A DNA stretch of 64,000 nucleotides from CAZHCA01 sp964530825 (GTDB lineage Bacteria; Bacteroidota; Bacteroidia; Chitinophagales; Saprospiraceae). Each line of letters starts with the position of its first letter. The stretch's first letter is position 1. The notes under the pieces were generated by a model. That model did not search any database and was not told the DNA's origin. It saw nothing but the letters and a program-made list of their open reading frames with translations. Position numbers and translations under genes: made by a program. The stretch spans positions 70,373-134,372 of the forward strand of contig CAZHCA010000013.1 of NCBI GenBank assembly GCA_964530825.1, in the 5' to 3' direction. Of the stretch, positions 25,835-35,733 are shown in pieces.

Positions 25835-26018
25835 TCCATTTTTTAATTTTTAAACGGATAAGCAAAAAATTTGTCCTAACCTGTCCTGGTTTTGCCCTCA
25901 AAGTCTTAGAACAACCTAATTTCATTCCTGTCGTTAGGATACTGATCGCACTTGAGAGCATGCGGCATTGTCGCATGGTTTTTATAATTTATTCGCAAAA
26001 ATGTAAATCGCGCTGCGC

Positions 26019-29000
26019 ATGTCATCGGACCGAAAACGCGGCCCGCTACGATGGATATTTTGGATATTCCTCTTCCTGTTCGGGTTAATTCTTTTGCTGG
26101 GAATAGCCATAAACCTGCCAGCGGTCCAAAACTATCTTATTGACCGAGTCACTACCTACGTCGCTCAGAAGACCGGAACGGCCTGTCGCATCGGTTCCAT
26201 TCAGTTGCGTATTACACGCTCCCTTCGCCTTACCGATGTTTACATTGAAGATCTGGACCGCGATACCTTGCTGTCGGCCAATGTCGCTGATGTCCACTTC
26301 AGCCTGGCCCGCATCTGGCAACGGGCATTCGACGTTAAGCGGGTAAATTTACAGGGGGTACACACCGAATTAAAACAGGATTCCACGGGCACCTTCAACT
26401 TTGAAGAAGTATTAAACCGGGTCGCTCCGCCACCGGAAAACCCAAGACCACCCAGTCAGGGCAGCAGCGCCTGGACGGTTGCTTTCCCCGATACCCAAAT
26501 CAAGCTCCAGACGATATCGGCCAGCATCGACATGACTACCCTCAGAATGGCTGCACGCATCGGTAATCTCGAATTAGATGCCGACCGGATTGACCTCGAA
26601 GCGCTCGTGTTTTTGTTCGATGAATGGTATTTGAGCGATGTTGATATCGACCTCAACCTACCGCCCATCCCGCCGGATACAACCAGAAAAATCGATACCG
26701 ACACTTTAGCTGCAGATCAAAGCCAGCTAACCCTCCATCTTGGAGCGAGCTACGTGCAATTCGACAACATCAGCTACCACATGGCCATGTCGGGCTCAAT
26801 CCTGGCAGCTGAGGTTCCCCATTTGCTGACCCAGTCATTTGATTTCCAAATGACAGGAGATTCCCTGGGTATCGTCGCCGATACTTTTGCGATCGATCGG
26901 GGTCGTTTTGGCTACGATCTACCGGACCAACCGGTGCAGGAGACGGCTTTTGACCCCAATCACATCTTGCTCAGCGATATCCACACGGCCATAGCCGACT
27001 TCACCTACGACAATCTCGATATCCAGGCCAATGTACACCGGCTTGCGGCTAACGAACGTTGCGGAGCTCAACTGAAAAATTTTCACGGCCAGGTCGATTA
27101 TCGCTTCGACACCATCGAGCTGTTCAGCGCACAACTGCTTACCCCCAATGCCCGGCTAGATGTACCAGAGGCCTTTGTTGGCCTGCCCTTCCTCAGCAGT
27201 GATGCGCCGCTAGACGCCACGGAATTGCGGGTGGCAATCGCCAGTAATCCACTACGGCTTGATGACTTGTTATGCTTTGCCCCTTTGCTAGCGGAAAATC
27301 CTTACCTGGCTGCACTGACTGAAAAAGACTGGCAATTGCAGGGCCGGGTTGACGGTACGCTGGCCAATCTGCAGGTTCCGAGCTTAATGGTGCGGGAGGG
27401 GCCGAATCAGGTGTGGCTATCGGGCACCTTCCGCGAATTGCTGCATACTGATCGACTTGCAATGGACGTGCAGCTCGGCAAACTTTACCTCACGCGTGAC
27501 CTCGTGGCGTCGGTATTGCCGGAGAGTAGTGGTATAATGGCTACTCAGATACCCGAAACCCTGTCGGCCAGCGGAGCCTTCATCGGCACCCTCGACAGCC
27601 TCAATGTAGAACTCAAGGCGCAAGCGCAATATCCGGGAGAGGTCCTGTCGACACTTTTGACTACTAATGCCGTAATCACCAATACCACCGACCCGGATCA
27701 ACTGGCTTTCGAAGCCCGGATCGACACCCTTTTTACCACCCGTGGCACCCTAATCAATGCATTGCCGCCTGGAACTTTGCCGGAATATATGGAGCTGCCA
27801 ACTGCGAGCAATCTACAGGGTGCGGTAAGCGGAAATATGCGTCGACTGGACCTTGATCTGTTACTTAATGCCTACCGGCCCGAATCGAATAGCAAGCTGT
27901 CCGTCCGGGGGGCGATTGAGCAGTACCAACAACCCGACAGCCTCTTGTTCGACCTGGAGTTAGACGATTTGCACGTGACTGAAAAGGAGCTGTTGGCCTA
28001 CTTACCCCTCGATACCATGCCCGGTGGCGTAAGCCTGCCGCGCATTACGAGCGCAACAGGGAAATTAGCCGGAAGCCTCGACGACCTTTCCACCAATCTG
28101 ATCCTGGAGACGAATGCCGGCATCATCCAGACGGAGATTGGCCTGGCAGGCGAACGTTACCAAGGGCAACTGGTCATCGACAGCCTGCGGTTGCAGGAAG
28201 TCCTGGACCTCCGGCAGATCGATACCCTGCTGGCAAACCCCCTGAGCCCATTCCGCCTAACACTGGCGATCGACGGGACAGGAACCAATATCGATAGTAA
28301 TTTACAAGCTGATCTTTCCCTGAACCTGATGCCGCAATCCAATATTTTGCAATGGCAGCAAGGATTCCAGATGGATGGAAAGTTGGTTCAGCGACAATTT
28401 CGAGCCAATGCACAGGTAAATGAACCCGGGTACGACATGATCTTCCAAACAGCCGGAGATCTGAGCACCGGCAAGGAAACCCTGGCGTTGGATTTAGGCC
28501 TCAAGCTGCTTGACTTTGAAAGCCTAGCGTTGACCACCAAGCCTTTTCGAATCGGCATAGATTCGCTGACCGTAAAAAACCGGGGGCTCGACCTGAACGA
28601 CCTGGAAGCCAGTGTCTTTTTCGACAAGCTGGAGTTCCTCTACGACAGCACCTACCAACAAATAGACAGCATCGATCTGGAAGCGGAATTTTTGGCAGGC
28701 AACAACCGCGTAAGTGCCAATTCTGATTGGTTTGCCTTTTTGTTATCGGGCAAATTCTTTTACCCGGAAATCCTTGGTTTGCTACGCGAGCAGCTTGCTG
28801 CACCTTTCCGCACTGAAAAGTCCGGAGTTCCAGCTAAAGCCGCCGTAACTTTTAAGGACAATTACTTTTCTTTTTACGCCGAACTTTTTGAGACCGAGAT
28901 CCTGGAGTCCGGCCTGATACCCGGTCTTTCGGAATTAGCTACGCCGATTTTCCTTAATGGAAACTTCGACGGCGACCAACGCACCCTCCAGGCCTATTCG

Positions 29001-31388
29001 GAAATCAATGGTCTGATCTACAATGATATCCGGTTTGAGGAGATTGCAACTCAGGTCAATTCGCGGAATGAAGATCTTGCCTACGAAGCAAGTATCAAAA
29101 ACGTTTTTCCGAATGCTGCCATTCAGATTCCCAATCTGACGCTCAAAGGTGATTTGGTAGGCGGATTATTGGAAAGTGCACTTACCCAGGTCGATACGAC
29201 CGGTCAGGACCGGTTTAACATCGAGTTCTTTCTGCTCAATGATGGCCGCAGCCTGAGCTTTAAATTACAACCCGATCTACTCATCAACTATGACCAGTGG
29301 AAGATTGACGTATTTAATGAAATCAAGATCTTACCCAAAAAAATTGCGTCCTCCGATTGGAAGCTACAGCGGAACGAGCAGTTCATCCAACTCATTTCGG
29401 ATACACTTGCAAATGACCTGCGCCTTGCCTTCGGAAATTTTCGCCTGCAAACGATTTCCAATATCATTAAAATGGATGCCGATTATTTCGACGGTAGAAT
29501 GGCCGGCGTCCTTCACGTCAAAGAGCCTTTCGGTCAGCCTACCTTCGACGGCAATATTTTCGTAGACTCTTTCCACGTACTGAATAATCTAGTCGGTGAC
29601 CTGACCGCCAATCTGGAAAATCCACAGGTCAATCAATATGCCTTTGGAGTCGGTCTTCGCGGCGGGAATAATGACCTTAAGCTGACCGGCGAGTACCGCG
29701 GTAATCAGGCGGATAATCCGATCAGCGGCTCCCTGAAGTGTAATAATTTCGACCTAACAACTGTGGCCCCTCTGGCCGAAGCTTACGTCCGCGATCTGAC
29801 CGGACAATTACAGGGCGAACTGAACGTAAGCGGCGATGCCGGGCAGCCCAAAGTCCGAGGTTCCCTAAGCCTGTTAAACTCTACATTCCGGCTCACGCTG
29901 CTGAACAGTCTGTTTAGCGTAGAACGAGAAGAAATCGCTTTCACCCGTCAAGGTATCCAGTTTGATGATTTCGTCATGCGCGACACGTTGGGACAACCGG
30001 CCACTATCAACGGGTTGGTCAACCTCGACGACCCGATCGATCCGGGCTTCGATCTAAAATTTAATGTCCAGAACTTTTTGCTGCTCAATACCCGAGCCGC
30101 AGACAATGAGCTTTACTACGGCACTCTGATCGCCAACGGCTCCGGTTCGCTCCGGGGGACGTTAAACGCCCCAGTGGTCCGGCTGACGGCGGCGCCCCGC
30201 CCGGGATCCGACCTGACGTATGTTTATAGTTACGGAGACTTGCGAGCCAGTAATCGCGGCGAAGGGATCGTCGAATTTCTGGCTCCCCTCCAGGAGAAAG
30301 AAGACGCACTTCCGTTTTTGCCGGATGCCAAGCGGCTACAGCAGGCCTCCTCCTCGGGTTACGAAGTCGACGTTCTGGTCAATGCGGAGATCAACGACTT
30401 CTTAAAAGTAAAGGTTATCACCAATGAGTTGACCGGCGACAACTTCAAGGGCAAAGCCAAAGGCAACTTAGCTGTTCGCCTTTTCCCCTCCGGTAATATT
30501 GAGCTGACGGGACGATTAGAGTTGGTCGAGGGTCGCTATCAATTCAGCTATAACGAATTTATTAAACGGGAATTCAAAGTGGTAGAGGGTGGTTTTTTAA
30601 ACTGGGTAGGTAATCCCTATAACCCCGATCTCAATGTAAGTGCGCGCTACGAAACAAAAGCCTCGCCTTTTCCCCTGGTCGCCTCCCGCATTACGGAGGA
30701 AGAAGCCTCAACTTACAAAAGACGCGTGACCTTTTATGCCGACGTCAACGTAAGCGGTAGTTTAGAAGAAACCGAGATTAACACAGACATTTTATACCCG
30801 GATATATCCAGTAATCCTACACTACCGGAAGTCGACAATGCGTTATCCAACCTGAGTACCGACGCTTCCCAGTCCAATACCCAAGCGTTTAGCTTGATCC
30901 TGTTCAATGGATTTTTATCCCAGGAAGTAGCGGGTACCGGTGGCCTTAATGCCACGGTTTCCGATAACCTCAACGACTTTATCGGCAATCAACTTAACGA
31001 CCTGGCTGACCGCTATATAAATTTTGTTGATATTGACTTCGGCATTGAAAACACCAGCAATAGCAACAACTTCTTAGAGGATGCGGATTTCCGGGTTTCG
31101 CTAAAAAAATCCTTCCTCAACGACCGCTTGCTGGTATCGATCGATGGGGTAGCAAGTGGGGATACCAACGATAACGAAGAGCAAGCCACTTCACAAGCCT
31201 ACCTGGACAATGTGACGGTTGAATATCTCCTGACTCCGGAAGGGCAGGTGAGGGTCAAGGTCTACAATCAGCAGGATATCGATGACGCCCTCGGCGGTGA
31301 CGTCGTAAGGGTGGGAGGCGCGATTGTTTTTTCTAAGAATTTCGATAATTTCCGGTTTTTCGGAAAGAAAAAGGGTAAGGATCAATGA
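26019..31388 (+). CDS. tamB: TamB: translocation and assembly module inner-membrane protein
   Basis: 1789 aa, with a single N-terminal membrane helix (residues about 14-35, IFLFLFGLILLLGIAINL) and a very long periplasmic chain of repeated beta-strand stretches, as expected for the AsmA-like/TamB groove that carries lipids or barrel substrates between membranes. An AsmA-type start follows the helix (VQNYLIDRVTTYVAQKTGTA). The DUF490/TamB C-terminal domain covers roughly residues 1390-1780 (GSLRGTLNAPVVRLTAAPRP through IELTGRLELVEGRYQF). It overlaps the tamL start by 4 bp (ATGA), the strongest evidence of paired function. The size is at the upper end for the family, in line with Bacteroidota. 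Confidence 0.9.
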   Translation: MSSDRKRGPLRWIFWIFLFLFGLILLLGIAINLPAVQNYLIDRVTTYVAQKTGTACRIGSIQLRITRSLRLTDVYIEDLDRDTLLSANVADVHFSLARIWQRAFDVKRVNLQGVHTELKQDSTGTFNFEEVLNRVAPPPENPRPPSQGSSAWTVAFPDTQIKLQTISASIDMTTLRMAARIGNLELDADRIDLEALVFLFDEWYLSDVDIDLNLPPIPPDTTRKIDTDTLAADQSQLTLHLGASYVQFDNISYHMAMSGSILAAEVPHLLTQSFDFQMTGDSLGIVADTFAIDRGRFGYDLPDQPVQETAFDPNHILLSDIHTAIADFTYDNLDIQANVHRLAANERCGAQLKNFHGQVDYRFDTIELFSAQLLTPNARLDVPEAFVGLPFLSSDAPLDATELRVAIASNPLRLDDLLCFAPLLAENPYLAALTEKDWQLQGRVDGTLANLQVPSLMVREGPNQVWLSGTFRELLHTDRLAMDVQLGKLYLTRDLVASVLPESSGIMATQIPETLSASGAFIGTLDSLNVELKAQAQYPGEVLSTLLTTNAVITNTTDPDQLAFEARIDTLFTTRGTLINALPPGTLPEYMELPTASNLQGAVSGNMRRLDLDLLLNAYRPESNSKLSVRGAIEQYQQPDSLLFDLELDDLHVTEKELLAYLPLDTMPGGVSLPRITSATGKLAGSLDDLSTNLILETNAGIIQTEIGLAGERYQGQLVIDSLRLQEVLDLRQIDTLLANPLSPFRLTLAIDGTGTNIDSNLQADLSLNLMPQSNILQWQQGFQMDGKLVQRQFRANAQVNEPGYDMIFQTAGDLSTGKETLALDLGLKLLDFESLALTTKPFRIGIDSLTVKNRGLDLNDLEASVFFDKLEFLYDSTYQQIDSIDLEAEFLAGNNRVSANSDWFAFLLSGKFFYPEILGLLREQLAAPFRTEKSGVPAKAAVTFKDNYFSFYAELFETEILESGLIPGLSELATPIFLNGNFDGDQRTLQAYSEINGLIYNDIRFEEIATQVNSRNEDLAYEASIKNVFPNAAIQIPNLTLKGDLVGGLLESALTQVDTTGQDRFNIEFFLLNDGRSLSFKLQPDLLINYDQWKIDVFNEIKILPKKIASSDWKLQRNEQFIQLISDTLANDLRLAFGNFRLQTISNIIKMDADYFDGRMAGVLHVKEPFGQPTFDGNIFVDSFHVLNNLVGDLTANLENPQVNQYAFGVGLRGGNNDLKLTGEYRGNQADNPISGSLKCNNFDLTTVAPLAEAYVRDLTGQLQGELNVSGDAGQPKVRGSLSLLNSTFRLTLLNSLFSVEREEIAFTRQGIQFDDFVMRDTLGQPATINGLVNLDDPIDPGFDLKFNVQNFLLLNTRAADNELYYGTLIANGSGSLRGTLNAPVVRLTAAPRPGSDLTYVYSYGDLRASNRGEGIVEFLAPLQEKEDALPFLPDAKRLQQASSSGYEVDVLVNAEINDFLKVKVITNELTGDNFKGKAKGNLAVRLFPSGNIELTGRLELVEGRYQFSYNEFIKREFKVVEGGFLNWVGNPYNPDLNVSARYETKASPFPLVASRITEEEASTYKRRVTFYADVNVSGSLEETEINTDILYPDISSNPTLPEVDNALSNLSTDASQSNTQAFSLILFNGFLSQEVAGTGGLNATVSDNLNDFIGNQLNDLADRYINFVDIDFGIENTSNSNNFLEDADFRVSLKKSFLNDRLLVSIDGVASGDTNDNEEQATSQAYLDNVTVEYLLTPEGQVRVKVYNQQDIDDALGGDVVRVGGAIVFSKNFDNFRFFGKKKGKDQ

Positions 31389-33745
31389 GAAATCTATTGC
31401 TGCTTTTGATTCTTGCGCTCGCAGCAAGCTGCTCCACCACCCGCACGGTGCCGGAAGGGGAGTATTTATACACCGGCGCCGAAGTTACCGTAAACACCCC
31501 CGATTCGACCCTAAAAACCAAAAACTTGCAATCCCAACTTGCCCGTGAAATTAAACAGCGCACCAACCGGAAAATTTTGGGCATGCCGATAAGGCTTTGG
31601 GTATATAATTCATTCGGCCAAAAAAGCGGCAAGAAAAACCTGGGCAACTGGATTCAGAACACGATCGGTGAGGCCCCTAAGCTGTACGACCCCGATGCCA
31701 CCCGCCAGATTGCAGTGAACATGGAAAACCAGCTGTTTAATAAAGGTTTCTTTTACCCGGAAGTGAAACCGGTGCTGGATACCACCGGTAAAAAAGCTAA
31801 AGTTAACTATGAAGCCCGCGTTCTACCCCCTTACCGCATCGACAGCATTCAGATTGCCCTCGATAATCAGTTTGTGCAGGCAGCGATGCGCGATTATGCC
31901 TATTCCGAACAATTTACGACCGGGAAGACCTATCAACTGGAAGTCTTGAAGCAAGAACGCGAACGCATCTCTACACACCTGCGGGAAGAAGGCTTCTACT
32001 ATTTTCAGCCGGATTATCTACAGTTTGTAGCCGACACCATGTTCGGAGAGCGCCAGATTCTACTGCGCATGGAGATCAAGGAGGAGGTCGAACCTCAATT
32101 CCTGCAGCCGGCCGTAATCGACTCCATCATCGTATTTCCGGATTTCAAATACACCCAAACTGGCCGCAAGGACACCATCGTGTTCCAGGACATTGTATTT
32201 AAGTACAACCAACTGCCCGTAAACCCCAAGGTGATTGTCAACAGTATTCTGGTCGACATCGGCGACCGCTACAGCCCGACTCGGCACCGCAACACCCTCG
32301 GCCGGCTCTCTAACCTCAGCGCTTACCGGTTCGTCAATATTACTTATGACGCCCCGCCCGACCATCCCGAAAAGCTGATCATGCAGGTCTACCTCAGTGA
32401 AAGCACCAAGCATTCAATTGAAGGAACGGCCGGTATCTCCTGGGCATCGTCCAATTACCTTGGTCCGGAGGTGACATTAACCTATACCAATCGCAACACA
32501 TTTCGAGGGTCCGAAAAGATGCGCATTTACGGACGGGGCAACTTCAACTTTCCGTTGGCCGGTGCGGTAAACACCCAAAACTATTTTGAAGAAATCAAAG
32601 GGGGAGTGGAAGTAACCCGTCCAAGGATTTTCATCCCATTCGCAGAAAAACGCAAACGGGGCAATCTTTTGCGCGCCGAGACCAACTGGCGACTAGAATA
32701 CGAGCGGGAGCGCTTTCGCAACAGTCTCGATGACCCTACTTTGCAAGTCCTGATTCAATTCTTCCAGCTCACTGAACTTCAGGAAGGCCTGGCACGGGAC
32801 AGTACCTTCTCACCATTCATTGCCTTCAATACCTTCCGGTTTTCATTTGGTTACCGTTGGCAACGCCAAAAAACCATTGTGAACGAATTAAATCCGCTGG
32901 TATTCGAATACCAGCCGGTCTCTTTCGAAACGAATGACCTAAAGACGCTCTTTCAGCTGGCCAGCGCCTTTTCCGGAGACTTGGAATCACTCTTTTATCT
33001 TGAGGATATGGTCCTTTACCGACCGGAATACACCTTCATTTACGACAGCCGGTTAAAGCGAAAGAAAGTACATAACTATTTCTACCGCGGCCGTATTTCA
33101 CCGGTGGTCAATCGGGTTTTACCCGACAATACCGATGATCAGGTTATCGAGTTCTTCAATAACTATTATGTACGGGGCGAGAACGACTTTCGCTATTTTC
33201 TTCGGCCGGGCGATACGGATAAACATACCCTCGCCTTTCGTCAGGTTGTAGATATCACCTACCCGCTCGGATCCGACGGTGTTTTCGTACCCTTTGCCGA
33301 TCTGTATTCGGTGGGTGGCCCCAACAGTGTACGCGCCTTTCGCCCGCTGGACGTAGGACCGGGGGTGACTGGACGAGACGAAAGCCAGGTCGACGTCTTA
33401 CGCGGTAAGGGCGACATCCATATCGAAGCCAGTTTCGAATACCGCTACCGCCTGACCCAGTTATTCGAACTGGCCGCTTTTGTTGATGCGGGCAACGTAT
33501 GGTTATACCCACGTGGCGACCAGGATAATGACGTACCCGGAACTTTTAGGTTTAATAAGTTTTACCAGCAGCTGGCAGCCGGCACCGGGGCCGGTGTACG
33601 GCTCAATTTCGGCTACTTAGTCCTGCGTCTAGACCTGGCCTTTCCGATCAATGACCCCGCCCGTCCTGAGGGCGAGCGCTGGGTGTTGGATAATGTTGGG
33701 TTCAGCGATGCCAATTTCAGCCTGGCCTTCGGCTATCCGTTTTGA
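31385..33745 (+). CDS. tamL: TamL: lipoprotein Omp85 (BamA/TamA) outer-membrane protein
   Basis: 786 aa. Unlike proteobacterial TamA it begins with a lipoprotein signal (MRNLLLLLILALAASC, C16), which defines the Bacteroidota variant TamL. Residues about 25-370 hold POTRA-type domains (TRTVPEGEYLYTGAEVTVNT; YRIDSIQIALDNQFVQAA). From about 400 a 16-stranded Omp85 barrel follows (GSEKMRIYGRGNFNFPLAG) with a late segment VGGPNSVRAFRPLDVGPG, near the conserved VRGF motif. It ends in F (SFAFGYPF), as outer-membrane barrels do. It is co-transcribed with tamB and works with it in outer-membrane assembly. Confidence 0.9.
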   Translation: MRNLLLLLILALAASCSTTRTVPEGEYLYTGAEVTVNTPDSTLKTKNLQSQLAREIKQRTNRKILGMPIRLWVYNSFGQKSGKKNLGNWIQNTIGEAPKLYDPDATRQIAVNMENQLFNKGFFYPEVKPVLDTTGKKAKVNYEARVLPPYRIDSIQIALDNQFVQAAMRDYAYSEQFTTGKTYQLEVLKQERERISTHLREEGFYYFQPDYLQFVADTMFGERQILLRMEIKEEVEPQFLQPAVIDSIIVFPDFKYTQTGRKDTIVFQDIVFKYNQLPVNPKVIVNSILVDIGDRYSPTRHRNTLGRLSNLSAYRFVNITYDAPPDHPEKLIMQVYLSESTKHSIEGTAGISWASSNYLGPEVTLTYTNRNTFRGSEKMRIYGRGNFNFPLAGAVNTQNYFEEIKGGVEVTRPRIFIPFAEKRKRGNLLRAETNWRLEYERERFRNSLDDPTLQVLIQFFQLTELQEGLARDSTFSPFIAFNTFRFSFGYRWQRQKTIVNELNPLVFEYQPVSFETNDLKTLFQLASAFSGDLESLFYLEDMVLYRPEYTFIYDSRLKRKKVHNYFYRGRISPVVNRVLPDNTDDQVIEFFNNYYVRGENDFRYFLRPGDTDKHTLAFRQVVDITYPLGSDGVFVPFADLYSVGGPNSVRAFRPLDVGPGVTGRDESQVDVLRGKGDIHIEASFEYRYRLTQLFELAAFVDAGNVWLYPRGDQDNDVPGTFRFNKFYQQLAAGTGAGVRLNFGYLVLRLDLAFPINDPARPEGERWVLDNVGFSDANFSLAFGYPF

Positions 33746-33748
33746 TTC

Positions 33749-35626
33749 CTACTCGATGACTGTCATTTCGATTACCGATGCATGTTCCGGGCTATGGTAA
33801 ACCCGGTGGGTCTGCACCTGGAAGTCTGCGGCATCGGCCTCAAAGATATTCTCGACATAAGTCTGCGGATTGCGGTCGATTAAGGGGAACCAGGTGCTTT
33901 GCACCTGAATCTGTATCTTATGGCCCTTTTTAAAGGTGTGGTAAACATCCTGTAGCTGAACCGGGACCTCCGTCACCTGATCGGGTACAAAAGGCGCCGG
34001 ATCGGAAAAGCTATTCCGGTAACGGCCCCGGATCGCTTCGCTGCGCACCATCATATGGTAATTGCCCATGCGCAGGTGATCCTGGGTTTCTTCGTAATCG
34101 GGGTGATCGGGCGGAAAGACGTCGATTAGCTTAACGACCCAATCGGCTGCCGCACCGGTAGTCGAGACCTGTAACTTTGCCGTAATCGGACCGGCCAGGG
34201 TCAGGTCTTCTTCCAGCGGTTCGGTTTCAAATATCAGTACATCGGGCCGGCGGGCGGCGAACCGCTGATCGTCGGTCATGTACTTGCGGGGGGTAAAGAC
34301 CACTTTGATGTCTTCTGTGTACGGCACCGGTTTGTTGGGGTCGCTGATGAAGCTGGTCTTTTCCTGCTCTGCTGGCTCAGGCCCCTGGAGTGAAAACCGT
34401 TGACCGGCACGCAGGTGCCATTTTGCCTGCCGGACATTAGCCGGTGGCCAACTCGAAAAGGCCGTCCATTTTTTGGCTCCCGTATCGAACATGCAAGCCT
34501 CCGGCAAATCAGGCTCTTGGTCGAGGTCACCCTTCAGCCAATGCTGGAAGAAGGGTTTTTCCAGATTGTATTGATACCATGCAGAGATATCCGCTCCGAA
34601 AAACACATTACCCACCGCCTGCCGACCGCGGTCGCGGTACCAGTCGCCGTGACTCCAGGGCCCCATCACGATGGTGTTGTAGGTGTCGGGATTATTTTTC
34701 TCAACCGTTTTGTATATGTTCAGCGGCCCGTACAGGTCCTCTGCATCAAACCACCCCCCCACGACCATCAGGTTGGGCGTAATTCCCTGCTTGAGGTGCT
34801 GTACGATGCCGCGCTTTTGCCAAAATTCATCGTAATCGGGGTGCTCCTTGAGCTGTTGATAGAAAAAGTTATCAGTGTAATATTTATCCAGGTTTTTCAA
34901 CGGGCCGGCATCCAGAAAGAACTGGTATTGGTCGACGGTGCCCATATCGGGCAGTTCATACCAACGCTCTGTGGTAGGCTGGGTTTGGTAGCCGAAAACG
35001 GAGGTTATACGCCAGTAGGCCAGGATATAGGCACCGTTATGGTGAAAGTCGTCAAAGTAGAAATCGCCGATTGGCGCCTGGGGCGAAGAGGCAATCAGTG
35101 CCGGATGAGCATCCACCGAGCCAGCAATCGCGTAAAACCCCGGATAGGAAATGCCCCAAATACCGACCCGGCCGTTGTTATTGGGAATATTTTTTAACAA
35201 CCAATCGATGGTGTCGTAAGTATCCGAGCTTTCATCAATCGCTTGTTTATCTTTTTTATTCGGGATATGGGGGCGCATATTGTCGTAGTCACCTTCCGAC
35301 ATCCAACGGCCGCGCACGTCTTGCTTGACAAAAATATAGCCGTCCTGAACCAGATACTTATTGAAGAGACTATTCGGAAACGCTTCGGCTCCGTAAGGCG
35401 CACAGCTATATGGAGTGCGGTTCATGATGATGGGATACTGATTGTCCGGACCGATATCTTTGGGGGTATAAACCGCCGTAAACAGCGCTACGCCGTCCCG
35501 CATCGGTATGCGATATTCCTTTTTATCGTAATGGGCACGGATATAATCCTCGTCGATTGCTTGGGAGAGCAGCCAGGAGGGTAAGCATAAAAATACCACT
35601 AGCATGACGCACCAGGTGTTTCTCAT
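33749..35626 (-). CDS. CocE/NonD-family hydrolase (X-Pro dipeptidyl-peptidase-like)
   Basis: 625 aa with a signal peptide (MRNTWCVMLVVFLCLPSWLL-SQ), so likely periplasmic. The alpha/beta-hydrolase core shows the S15 nucleophile elbow GISYPG with S160, an oxyanion lead-in MNRTPYSCAPYG and a family-typical QDVRGRWMSEGDYDN. The C-terminal third is the beta-sandwich X-Pro domain (VTEVPVQLQDVYHTFKKGHK). Such enzymes hydrolyse esters, amides or acylated beta-lactams. It is convergent with tamL, whose stop lies 3 bp away. Confidence 0.88.
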   Translation of the reverse strand: MRNTWCVMLVVFLCLPSWLLSQAIDEDYIRAHYDKKEYRIPMRDGVALFTAVYTPKDIGPDNQYPIIMNRTPYSCAPYGAEAFPNSLFNKYLVQDGYIFVKQDVRGRWMSEGDYDNMRPHIPNKKDKQAIDESSDTYDTIDWLLKNIPNNNGRVGIWGISYPGFYAIAGSVDAHPALIASSPQAPIGDFYFDDFHHNGAYILAYWRITSVFGYQTQPTTERWYELPDMGTVDQYQFFLDAGPLKNLDKYYTDNFFYQQLKEHPDYDEFWQKRGIVQHLKQGITPNLMVVGGWFDAEDLYGPLNIYKTVEKNNPDTYNTIVMGPWSHGDWYRDRGRQAVGNVFFGADISAWYQYNLEKPFFQHWLKGDLDQEPDLPEACMFDTGAKKWTAFSSWPPANVRQAKWHLRAGQRFSLQGPEPAEQEKTSFISDPNKPVPYTEDIKVVFTPRKYMTDDQRFAARRPDVLIFETEPLEEDLTLAGPITAKLQVSTTGAAADWVVKLIDVFPPDHPDYEETQDHLRMGNYHMMVRSEAIRGRYRNSFSDPAPFVPDQVTEVPVQLQDVYHTFKKGHKIQIQVQSTWFPLIDRNPQTYVENIFEADAADFQVQTHRVYHSPEHASVIEMTVIE

Positions 35627-35733
35627 ACGTTCGTTTTTTTTGTGGGTTAGAGAGAAAAATAAAATTAGGGAATTTCCCAGGTACAGTTGCCCCGGATTCC
35701 TGATTATCTTTATAAGCCAAGCTGATTTCTGAC

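Larger units (their letters stand above)
25399..26018. other. Long gap with hairpins and an operator-like palindrome
   Basis: About 620 bp without a credible gene. It holds three hairpins (25429-25456, 25548-25573, 25629-25657) and a 7-7-7 inverted repeat (25814-25834) upstream of tamB. The plus-strand frame 25696-26088 lacks a domain and overlaps the tamB start, so I do not accept it. A small RNA could be encoded here but nothing proves it. Confidence 0.4.

Noticed and set aside
25696..26088. 130-codon plus-strand frame before tamB
   Set aside because: It is cysteine- and arginine-rich without pattern and overlaps the tamB start in another frame.
35687..35712. TTG and TATCTTTA before xseA as a promoter
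   Set aside because: The spacer is 15 nt, shorter than the usual 19-21 in Bacteroidota.
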